This document shows, piece after piece, positions 5,914-12,645 of a stretch of 12,947 nucleotides of DNA. The stretch is taken from NCBI GenBank assembly GCA_900768995.1, contig CAAGEZ010000047.1, positions 1 to 12,947 of the forward strand. Reading direction: 5' to 3'. The notes under the pieces were generated by a model that searched no databases, was not told where the DNA came from, and saw nothing but the letters and a program-made list of their open reading frames with translations. Made by a program: the position numbers and the translations under genes. The number at the start of each line of letters is the position of its first letter. Positions within the stretch are counted from its first letter, which is position 1. This stretch comes from Oscillospiraceae bacterium. GTDB lineage: Bacteria > Bacillota > Clostridia > Oscillospirales > Ruminococcaceae.

Positions 5914-7818
5914 TTGTCAGAGCTTATACAGATAACCACGCCCACAGCCCCAAGGGACTATGCCCAGAATAACAACAGCACCCGTCATAACGAGATACAG
6001 CAGAACCCCACGGGACAGGTCTTCGATCTGGGAGATCAGACAAAAATAGTCAAGACCAACGACAGGGGCGGGGACAATGCGGAGCGCAATCTCAAAGATG
6101 ACAGCGGCATACTTATGCGCTCCTCCGCAGATGCTGTAAGAAACCCGTCCTCTGCCCTGAATGCGGCAAAGGAGCTTATCTCCGCAAAGGCACTGAACAT
6201 CGTCCGTGAGAGCGGGGACACCGAAGCCCTGAGCAAGCTTACTGAGTTTGCCTCGGAGGTAATGCTGAGTCCGTCAAATCTTTCGCAGGATATGGCTGCC
6301 CAGCAGAAAAACGCCACCATTTTCGGTGATAAGCTGTGGAGCGTTTTAAAGGAGCTTGCAGACCTTTCCACCAAGAACGGTTTTTCGGGAGCGGAGGAGT
6401 TCAGAGCAGCTCTCGGTGACTTTGCAAAGGCGGCGGCAAGCGTTTCCGCAAAGGACGAGATACTAAAGTCCCTTTCCGCAAATTTCAAATATCTTTCAGC
6501 CGAAGCAGCCCCGGGAAAAGCAGTTTCGGACGAGCTTCTTTCGGCGTCAAAGGCACTTTCAGGTCCTGATGCGGCGGCGAATTTCACATCTCTGAAGCCA
6601 ACTCTTCTGAAACTCCTTGGCTACACGGAAAACAGCCTGCTTTTAAATGACAACACGAAAAATCTATTGCCCCTTATCGTGCATAATATGTCCCGATACA
6701 ATGATGACCCCGACGCTCTGCGGAACAGCTTTGATTCACTGCTGATGATGACGGAGAGCCTGAATGTCCCTGCGGAGCAGCTGGAAAAAATGGGGCTTGA
6801 CAAAAATATGTCCCTCACCGATAATCTTGACAAGCTTTTTGACAGCTTTGTAAAAAATAACGAGTACCTTTCCCACGAGGCAAAGCTGGCGGCGCTCATA
6901 AGCTCGGACACTGCGGCTCACGAGGCACAGCTCCGTTCATCGGTAAATCTCCTTGCGGCAGGCGCAAAGCATATGGCGGCACGTATTCCCGAGGACACCC
7001 TTTCAAAGGTGCTGTCAACGGTGGACTTTACAAGCGGCGATGAGGCAGTAAGAAAGCTTCTCGGTGCGGTGATACCCAATACCCCGGGAATGAGAACTGC
7101 GCTCCGGAGCCTTTTTGACGAGCTTGAAGCCACAAAGGACCTTGATGCGCTTATCGACCGCCTTAACGTTATCCTTGAAAATATCGAGGGCGACAGCAGC
7201 GAAAATATGATAAGCCTTGCCCAGGGACTGAACACCGCTCTCGGAGAAATGGCACAGAGCGGACAATACAAGATAACCGCAGCCACATCAATGGAGACCC
7301 TCACAGATTTCCTTTCCAAAAACATCAACAGCAGCATTCTCCATTCCCTTTCGGGAGCGACCCGAAGCGATATGGTGCAGAATATGCTGACGGCTCCCGG
7401 CGTTTTCGCCCCTCTTATTCACCAGTTCGTTCCCCTTGACGCTTTCGGCATAAGGGCATTCGGTGAGCTTTGGGTGGACCCGAAGGCGGAGGAGCTTATC
7501 GAAAATAAGAAAAAAGGCTCGGGAAAGGGCGATGATGAGGCAGGCTCACATATGCTCCTCTGCTTCGACATCGAGGACACGGGCTATTTCGAGCTTGAAA
7601 TATACGAAAAGGACAAGAATATGACGGTGATGCTTCTGTGTCCCGAAAGAATGGAAAACGCCTTTGCACCCATTCGGGAGACTATCCCGAAAATTGCGGA
7701 GGCAAACGGATATCACGTATCTGCGGCGCTTGTTGAGGGACTGAAAGAAAAGCGTTCCCTCGATCAGGTGTTCCCGAAGCTCGGCAGTCAAAGGAGTGGG
7801 CTTAATGTCAAGGTCTGA
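5914..7818 (+). CDS. Large helical protein with a FliK-like C-terminal domain
   Basis: This 634-residue soluble protein has no signal peptide or membrane segment. Residues 1-60 are polar and probably disordered. Residues 65-500 look almost wholly alpha-helical and are not recognised. Residues about 505-634 resemble the C-terminal domain of flagellar hook-length control protein FliK, with FGELWVDP (516-523), then two strands around LLCFDIEDTGYFELEIYE (548-565), a helix and a closing GLNVKV. In flagellar systems this domain contacts the cytoplasmic part of FlhB to switch export specificity. The next, overlapping gene encodes exactly such an FlhB part, which strongly supports the link. The arrangement recalls the Bacillus ylqG-ylqH pair (recalled, not checked). 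The start is TTG, preceded by AGGGGGGAG. It could instead be a protein of unknown function unrelated to hook length; the N-terminal part is uncharacterised. Confidence 0.75.
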   Translation: MSELIQITTPTAPRDYAQNNNSTRHNEIQQNPTGQVFDLGDQTKIVKTNDRGGDNAERNLKDDSGILMRSSADAVRNPSSALNAAKELISAKALNIVRESGDTEALSKLTEFASEVMLSPSNLSQDMAAQQKNATIFGDKLWSVLKELADLSTKNGFSGAEEFRAALGDFAKAAASVSAKDEILKSLSANFKYLSAEAAPGKAVSDELLSASKALSGPDAAANFTSLKPTLLKLLGYTENSLLLNDNTKNLLPLIVHNMSRYNDDPDALRNSFDSLLMMTESLNVPAEQLEKMGLDKNMSLTDNLDKLFDSFVKNNEYLSHEAKLAALISSDTAAHEAQLRSSVNLLAAGAKHMAARIPEDTLSKVLSTVDFTSGDEAVRKLLGAVIPNTPGMRTALRSLFDELEATKDLDALIDRLNVILENIEGDSSENMISLAQGLNTALGEMAQSGQYKITAATSMETLTDFLSKNINSSILHSLSGATRSDMVQNMLTAPGVFAPLIHQFVPLDAFGIRAFGELWVDPKAEELIENKKKGSGKGDDEAGSHMLLCFDIEDTGYFELEIYEKDKNMTVMLLCPERMENAFAPIRETIPKIAEANGYHVSAALVEGLKEKRSLDQVFPKLGSQRSGLNVKV

Positions 7819-8086
7819 TAACAAAAAAAGTGCGGTTGCGCTGAAATACAATCCCGAAAAGGACTACAGTCCAATCGTTGTGGCTGCGGGTCACGGTCAC
7901 GCTGCGGAGCGGATAATCTCCCTTGCGGACGAAAGCGGCGTGCCCATATACAGAGACGACAGCGCTGCGGCGGTGCTTACTATGCTTGATGTGGGTCAGG
8001 GCGTTCCCCCCGAAATGTACTCGGTGGTGGCGGCTATTTATGTTGAGGTAATGAAGCTTGCAAAGGAGCGGCAGGAGGAGAAATAA
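7805..8086 (+). CDS. Stand-alone FlhB C-terminal domain-like protein
   Basis: The 93-residue product matches the cytoplasmic C-terminal part (FlhBCC) of the flagellar and type III secretion export switch protein FlhB/YscU. It has AVALKY (10-15), SPIVVAAG (22-29), an AERI helix, GVPIYRDD (45-52) and VPPEMYSVVAAIYVEV (67-82). It begins just where FlhB would be after self-cleavage: the NPTH cleavage motif and the membrane part are absent, so it is not a truncated FlhB but the YlqH/FlhX type. The usual VAKG is VAAG here. The start is the ATG at 7805, with AAAGGAG 8 bases upstream. A GTG at 7796 overlaps that site and is unlikely. It overlaps the FliK-like gene by 14 bases, implying co-translation and a shared function. 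Family knowledge: such proteins can replace FlhBC in some bacteria. Its role here is inferred. Confidence 0.88.
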   Translation: MSRSDNKKSAVALKYNPEKDYSPIVVAAGHGHAAERIISLADESGVPIYRDDSAAAVLTMLDVGQGVPPEMYSVVAAIYVEVMKLAKERQEEK

Positions 8087-8128
8087 CTGGCGATAAATCG
8101 AAATTTAACGGGGTGATTTTATATTGCC

Positions 8129-8195
8129 GTAGGGGACGGGTTTCCCGTCCCGCTTCTCAAATGTGGGATAACGGGACGGGAGACCCGTCCCCTAC
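8129..8195. repeat. REP-like paired palindromic repeat
   Basis: A 24-base arm (8129-8152) and its reverse complement (8172-8195) differ at one position and are separated by 19 bases. Each arm is itself a hairpin: GGGACGGG-TTT-CCCGTCCC on the left and GGGACGGG-AGA-CCCGTCCC on the right. The element can therefore form either one long cruciform or two small hairpins, the layout of bacterial REP pairs. It is much more GC-rich than its surroundings. Whether it is repeated genome-wide cannot be seen here. Confidence 0.8.
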
Positions 8196-8327
8196 ATTAT
8201 AATGATATACCGAACCTCAAATGTATCGTTACCGAGCCGCCCGTCCGATACCTCCAAAAATTATAGAACGAGCGGCTATGGGCATAGCCCGGCACAGCCC
8301 GATTCCAATTTGTGTAAATAATTATGC

Positions 8328-8356
8328 TCCGTCCTTTTTCCAAGGGCGGATTTTTT
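8328..8356 (+). terminator. Rho-independent terminator after the FliK-like/FlhB-like pair
   Basis: TCCGTCCTT (8328-8336) pairs with AAGGGCGGA (8342-8350) through nine pairs including one G-U. The loop is 5 bases and six T residues follow. It lies after the FlhB-like gene and just before the murD promoter, so it separates the two plus-strand units. Confidence 0.85.
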
Positions 8357-8390
8357 GCGTACATTTAACATCACTTTTCCCAAAAAAATG

Positions 8391-8419
8391 TTGATAAATT
8401 CCGCAGGGTGTAGTATAAT
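8391..8419 (+). promoter_or_regulatory. Predicted sigma-A promoter of the murD operon
   Basis: TTGATA (8391-8396) and a perfect TATAAT (8414-8419) are spaced by exactly 17 bases. This is the best promoter match in the window. It lies 35 bases after a terminator and 43 bases before the murD start. Confidence 0.8.
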
Positions 8420-8462
8420 ATAAAATGTATAACTATTTATTATTGAGAGGATATGATCTTTC

Positions 8463-9854
8463 GTGACCAAGGCAGAAAAATTCTTTTCTGATATGAAAAA
8501 TAAAAAAATCGCCTTTATCGGCGTGGGCGTGAGCCATACCGACCTGATAAAGCTTTTCTGCGCAAAGGGACTTGACGTTACCGTCTGCGACAAAAAGACC
8601 GAGGAGCAGATGAAGGAATACCCCGAGCTTTCCGAGGCGGGAGCAAAATTTTCCTTGGGTGAAAATTACCTTGAGGGAATGGCTGAGGGAAAATATGACG
8701 TTGTTTTCCGAACCCCCGGAATGTACTACTATAACGATGTCCTCACCGCCGCAAGACATCACGGAACTGCCGTTACATCTGAAATGGAAGTCTTTTTTGA
8801 CCTCTGCCCCTGCCCGATCTATGCGGTGACAGGCTCTGACGGAAAGACCACCACCACCACTATCATCGCCGAGCTTCTTGCCGCCGAGGGCAAGACCGTA
8901 CATAAGGGCGGAAACATCGGCAGAGCGCTTCTCCCCATTATCGAGGAGGTAAAGGAAGACGATGCCGCTGTTGTTGAGCTTTCAAGCTTCCAGCTCATTT
9001 CAATGAGACGCTCTCCTGATGTTGCGGCTATCACAAACATCACCCCCAATCATCTTAATGTCCATAAGGATATGCAGGAGTACATCGACGCAAAGGCAAA
9101 TCTCCTGCTTCATCAGAACGCTTTCGGCAAGGCTGTTCTCAGCGCCGACAATGAGACTGCAAAAAATCTTGCCCCTCTGGTAAGAGGCCGGCTTGCGTTT
9201 TTCAGCAGACGTGAAAAGGTGGAAAACGGCGCATTTCTCCGTGAGGACGGAATGCTCTGCTACAATGATTACGGCACTGTGACCCCCGTTGTTCATATGA
9301 ACGATATCAAGATACCGGGACTTCACAATGTTGAAAATTACCTCACCGCCATTGCCGTTACCTGGGGAAAGGTAAAGCCCGAGACAGTTGTGAAAATTGC
9401 CCGTGAATTCGGCGGGGTTGAGCACAGAATAGAGCTTGTACGAGAGCTTGACGGCGTTAAATACTACAATAACTCCATCGCCTCCAGCCCCACCCGTGTA
9501 ATAGCCTGCCTGAACACATTTGCACAGAAGCAGATAATGATAATGGGCGGCTCCGACAAGGGCATTTCCTTTGAACCAATGGCTGACCTTGTGTGCGAAA
9601 AGGTAAAGCTCCTTATCCTTATGGGTCAGACCAAGGAAAAGATAAAGGCGGCAGTTATGGCATCTCCGAAGTTTGCGGACAGCGGACTTGAAATAATCAT
9701 TGTAAATGATATGGCGGAAGCCGTGCAGACTGCCCACAGCCACGCAAAGAGCGGCGATATAGTGTCCCTGTCTCCCGCCTGCGCAAGCTTTGATATGTAC
9801 AGAATGTTCGAGGACAGGGGAAATCATTTCAAGAGCCTTGTAAATGCCCTTTGA
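8463..9854 (+). CDS. murD: MurD, UDP-N-acetylmuramoyl-L-alanine:D-glutamate ligase
   Basis: MurD is a cytoplasmic ATP-dependent ligase that adds D-glutamate to UDP-MurNAc-L-alanine in peptidoglycan precursor synthesis. The 463-residue protein has the three Mur-ligase domains. First is an N-terminal nucleotide-sugar fold (IAFIGVGVS, 16-24). Next is the ATPase with P-loop GSDGKTTTTT (124-133, K128), GNIG (150-153), ELSSFQL, NITPNHLNVH (192-201) and K211, the expected carbamylated lysine. Last is the C-terminal domain with EHRIE (320-324), NNSIASSPTR (336-345) and SPACASFD (437-444). The GSDGKT and SIASSPTR forms are familiar from clostridial MurD. It starts with GTG; AGAGG lies 12 bases upstream, rather far, and an upstream ATG at 8453 is out of frame. 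It stands outside a cell-wall (dcw) cluster and leads an operon with two peptidases and an acetyltransferase. Confidence 0.95.
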   Translation: MTKAEKFFSDMKNKKIAFIGVGVSHTDLIKLFCAKGLDVTVCDKKTEEQMKEYPELSEAGAKFSLGENYLEGMAEGKYDVVFRTPGMYYYNDVLTAARHHGTAVTSEMEVFFDLCPCPIYAVTGSDGKTTTTTIIAELLAAEGKTVHKGGNIGRALLPIIEEVKEDDAAVVELSSFQLISMRRSPDVAAITNITPNHLNVHKDMQEYIDAKANLLLHQNAFGKAVLSADNETAKNLAPLVRGRLAFFSRREKVENGAFLREDGMLCYNDYGTVTPVVHMNDIKIPGLHNVENYLTAIAVTWGKVKPETVVKIAREFGGVEHRIELVRELDGVKYYNNSIASSPTRVIACLNTFAQKQIMIMGGSDKGISFEPMADLVCEKVKLLILMGQTKEKIKAAVMASPKFADSGLEIIIVNDMAEAVQTAHSHAKSGDIVSLSPACASFDMYRMFEDRGNHFKSLVNAL

Positions 9855-9869
9855 TGAAAGGAAATGACA

Positions 9870-10901
9870 ATGAACACAAAAGAGCTTACCGAGCTTATAA
9901 TGCGCATTGCGGACTCGGAGGGCGTTTCGGGAAACGAGACAGCCACCGCCGACCTGTGCAGGAATGAGCTTTTAAAATACACGGACGATGTTCAGGTAAA
10001 AAACGGCAACGTTATGGCAAATTTCGGCAAAAGGAGAAAGAACAAGCCCCACGTTCTACTTGACGCTCACCTTGACCGAGTAGGTCTTATCGTCACAAGC
10101 ATTACCGAGGACGGCTTTGTCAAGGCTGACTGCATAGGAGGTCTTGACAGGCGCATTTTTCCCGCTCAGAGAGTTGTTATCCACGGTATGGAGGACGTAA
10201 GCGGCGTTATCTGCACCCTGCCCCCTCACCTTAAAAAGGACAGCTCCGTTATGGATAAGGACAGCATTTACATTGACCCTATCCTCCGCAGAGGAGCGGT
10301 CAGGGAAAAAATATCAATGGGCGACCTTATCTCCTTTGACAGCCCCTGCACCGAGCTTCTGAACGGACGCATCTGCGGCGCAGGACTTGATGACCGCTGC
10401 GGAATTGCCACAATAATCAAGGCTGTTTCCGACCTTGGGGGACAGTATGACACTCTTCCGTTCTCATTCACCGTGCTTTTTTCCACACAGGAAGAGGTGG
10501 GCGAAAGAGGAGCCTGCATCGGTGCATTCGACATCGACCCCGACATTTCCATTGCCGTTGATGTAAGCTTTGCCCTCTGCGGCGGTGAAAAGCCAAGCAA
10601 ATGCGGCGAGCTTTCAAAGGGCTGTATGATAGGCACCGCACCCTCTCTTGACAGGGACCTTTCCCGCTGGATAATAAACCGTGCAAAGGAAAAGGATATC
10701 CCGTATCAGGTCGAGGTAATGAACGGCACCACGGGAACGAATGCGGACAGATTTTCCGTTAATAAATGCGGCTCAAGGGCTGTTACGCTTTCGATCCCCC
10801 TCAGATATATGCACACTCCTGCCGAGGTCATAGATGTGGCTGACTGCGAGCTTACGGCGGAGCTTATCACGGATTTTCTAAAGGCAGGTGACAACAGATG
10901 A
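9870..10901 (+). CDS. M42-family metallo-aminopeptidase (first paralogue)
   Basis: M42 enzymes are cytoplasmic, usually dodecameric, two-metal aminopeptidases that trim peptides. They are often annotated as glutamyl aminopeptidase or, loosely, endoglucanase. The product has 343 residues, a typical length. The metal and catalytic residues are visible: H67 in DAHLD, D174 in GLDDRCG, the E208-E209 pair in TQEEVGERGA, D231 in AVDV and H315 in YMHTP. The PDZ-like insert domain lies between about residues 75 and 165. The segment after the first histidine reads LDRVG where DEVG or DEIG is usual. The start at 9870 is preferred because AAAGGA lies 7 bases upstream. The ATG at 9864 would leave one base. 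It follows murD by 15 bases and overlaps the next gene by 4 bases. The substrate cannot be told from sequence. Confidence 0.9.
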   Translation: MNTKELTELIMRIADSEGVSGNETATADLCRNELLKYTDDVQVKNGNVMANFGKRRKNKPHVLLDAHLDRVGLIVTSITEDGFVKADCIGGLDRRIFPAQRVVIHGMEDVSGVICTLPPHLKKDSSVMDKDSIYIDPILRRGAVREKISMGDLISFDSPCTELLNGRICGAGLDDRCGIATIIKAVSDLGGQYDTLPFSFTVLFSTQEEVGERGACIGAFDIDPDISIAVDVSFALCGGEKPSKCGELSKGCMIGTAPSLDRDLSRWIINRAKEKDIPYQVEVMNGTTGTNADRFSVNKCGSRAVTLSIPLRYMHTPAEVIDVADCELTAELITDFLKAGDNR

Positions 10902-11947
10902 GCATTAAGGTAAACAAGGAACTGCTCCGAGACCTGCTTAAAAAGCTCTGCGAGCTGGACGGCGCATCGGGACAGGAAAACAGCATCATCAAATTTATTT
11001 TTGATACTATCGGCGACAAATGCCAATGCCGTGTTACCCCTCTCGGCTGCGTTATCGCCGAGTACAAGGGTGAAAAAAGAGCCGCTTCAAGGCTGATGAT
11101 ATCCGCCCATACCGACGAGGTGGGACTTATTGTTACGGGCATAAACGCCGACGGCACCCTTAACATAAACTGCATTGGCGGCGTTGAGGCAGATGCAGTT
11201 ATCGGCAGACAGGTAAGGCTTGAAAACGGCTTAATGGGTTCCGTTGGTTCCTGCGCCGTTCACAATATGACCGAGGAACAGCGAAAGACCGCACCCAAAT
11301 TCGACAGCCTTTACATTGACATCGGCGCAAAGGACAGGGAAGATGCGGAAAAATATGTATCTCTCGGGGATTATGCATATTTCACCTGCGGCTATTCTGA
11401 AAGAGACGGAGTTATCCGCTCAAAAGCCATTGACGACCGTGCAGGCTGCGCAATAATGCTTGCGATGATACTTGAAAATGCCCTGACCTATGACTGCACC
11501 TTTGCCTTTGAGACACAGGAGGAAATAGGGCTGAGAGGCGCAAGGACAGCGGCATTTGATGTTGCTCCCGATTTTGCCCTCGTGCTTGAAGCCACCACTG
11601 CCGCAGACGTTCCCCTTTCCGAGGGGGACAAGCGGTGCTGCATTCTCGGCGAAGGTCCCGTTGTTTCATATATGGACAGAAGCACTATCTATGACAGAGA
11701 GCTTTATAAGCTATCCATAAGCCTTGCAAAGGATATCGGCGTGAGACGGCAGACAAAGACCGTCATAGCAGGCGGCAATGACAGCGGAGCTATCCACATA
11801 AGCCGTGGGGGAGTAAGGACCTGTGCGGTCTCCGTTCCCTGCCGCTACCTCCATACACCCTGCTGTGTGATAAACGAGGAGGATTATTTTGACAGCTATG
11901 CTCTGAGCGCCGCAATGGCGGAAGAGATTCTTTCGGGCAGGGTATGA
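10898..11947 (+). CDS. M42-family metallo-aminopeptidase (second paralogue)
   Basis: This is a second 349-residue M42 peptidase with the full ligand set: H71 and D73 in SAHTDEVG, D179-D180 in AIDDRAG, E208-E209 in TQEEIGLRGA, E231 and D237 in EATTAADVP, and H319 in YLHTP. It is closer to the canonical family sequence than its upstream neighbour, and the two are clearly diverged, so the duplication is old. The ATG overlaps the preceding TGA as ATGA, and its own stop overlaps the next start the same way, so the three genes are probably translationally coupled. M42 enzymes form large tetrahedral complexes. Two co-expressed paralogues could make a mixed complex of differing specificity, as reported for some archaeal members; for this pair it is an inference. 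Confidence 0.93.
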   Translation: MSIKVNKELLRDLLKKLCELDGASGQENSIIKFIFDTIGDKCQCRVTPLGCVIAEYKGEKRAASRLMISAHTDEVGLIVTGINADGTLNINCIGGVEADAVIGRQVRLENGLMGSVGSCAVHNMTEEQRKTAPKFDSLYIDIGAKDREDAEKYVSLGDYAYFTCGYSERDGVIRSKAIDDRAGCAIMLAMILENALTYDCTFAFETQEEIGLRGARTAAFDVAPDFALVLEATTAADVPLSEGDKRCCILGEGPVVSYMDRSTIYDRELYKLSISLAKDIGVRRQTKTVIAGGNDSGAIHISRGGVRTCAVSVPCRYLHTPCCVINEEDYFDSYALSAAMAEEILSGRV

Positions 11948-12645
11948 TACAGCTCATAATCACCCCCGAAGAGCTTGTTCTTGACCGGAGCTGTTACAGC
12001 GGCAGGATAAAAGCAGCCTGCGATGCTTACGGAACGGGCTATGATTTTTGCAGGCTGTACCGCTCCGAAAAGGGCAGCCTGCTCATCTACAACAGCTCAG
12101 CCGTCATAAGCGGCCGGTGGGAGGATATGGGGGAGCTTCAAAGCTTTATTATGATAAATTCCCCCGAGACTGTGGAATGTCCCCCCGATGTGGGCGAAAG
12201 GCTTAGCCTTGACGGCTACACCGCATATCACAGAACGCTTTTTGAGAAAAAGGCATCACCGCCCGGGGAAAAATACACCGAAACGGTGTCGCTGATGAAA
12301 ATGTATGATATCGTCAGGGCGGCTTTCGGCGTATCCGAATTTGACCTTTGGTATGCGGATATGTCCCACAGGATACGCCACGGCGTTTCACAGGCGTTTA
12401 TGTGTGATAACGTTTCCTGTGCCTGCATCGACTTTGTTTACGGGGGATACGGATATATTTCCCAGGTTGCCGTCAGCCCCGAAAACAGGGGAAATGGCTA
12501 TGGCAGGAAGATCACCCATATGGTTTCGGGAGAGCTTGCGGGAATGGGAGCAGCGTCCCGCCTGTGGGCATATGATGACGTATATGACTTTTACCGCAGG
12601 CTTGGATTTGAGCCTGTGGGATATGATAACATCTACAAGAGATAA
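11944..12645 (+). CDS. GNAT-family N-acetyltransferase
   Basis: The C-terminal part (about 120-233) is a GNAT domain. Acetyl-CoA motif A is ISQVAVSPENRGNGYG (172-187), with the NRGNGYG pyrophosphate loop, and motif B is DFYRRLGFEPVGY (215-227). Residues 1-115 form a less conserved N-terminal half, perhaps a second degenerate GNAT-like fold. No membrane segment is present. The start ATG overlaps the stop of the second M42 gene by 4 bases, implying coupling. The ribosome site GCAGGG is very close. It is the last gene of the operon, and no clear terminator follows before the insertion sequence 26 bases on. The acceptor could be an amino acid, peptide amine or protein N-terminus. Its link to two aminopeptidases suggests a peptide or amino-acid substrate, which is inference only. 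Confidence 0.88.
   Translation: MIQLIITPEELVLDRSCYSGRIKAACDAYGTGYDFCRLYRSEKGSLLIYNSSAVISGRWEDMGELQSFIMINSPETVECPPDVGERLSLDGYTAYHRTLFEKKASPPGEKYTETVSLMKMYDIVRAAFGVSEFDLWYADMSHRIRHGVSQAFMCDNVSCACIDFVYGGYGYISQVAVSPENRGNGYGRKITHMVSGELAGMGAASRLWAYDDVYDFYRRLGFEPVGYDNIYKR

Larger units (their letters stand above)
8087..8462. other. Intergenic region between the FlhB-like gene and murD
   Basis: This 376-base spacer contains, in order, a REP-like double hairpin (8129-8195), a small hairpin GGCTAT-GGGC-ATAGCC (8274-8289), a rho-independent terminator (8328-8356) and the murD promoter (8391-8419). The stretch 8196-8270 shows nothing assignable. No coding region is supported. Confidence 0.7.

Noticed and set aside
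8156..8224. CTCAAATGT occurring twice, 60 bases apart (8156-8164 and 8216-8224)
   Set aside because: A 9-base AT-rich direct repeat this close is expected by chance often enough. It does not flank the REP-like element symmetrically, so it is not a target duplication.
8245..8251. CCGATAC on the plus strand, like a SigD -10 box
   Set aside because: No TAAA-type -35 lies 14-16 bases upstream, and a terminator follows before the next gene.
9000..9827. Minus-strand reading frame of 275 residues opposite murD
   Set aside because: It is antisense to conserved MurD motifs, with a composition (many His, Cys and Tyr) typical of shadow frames.
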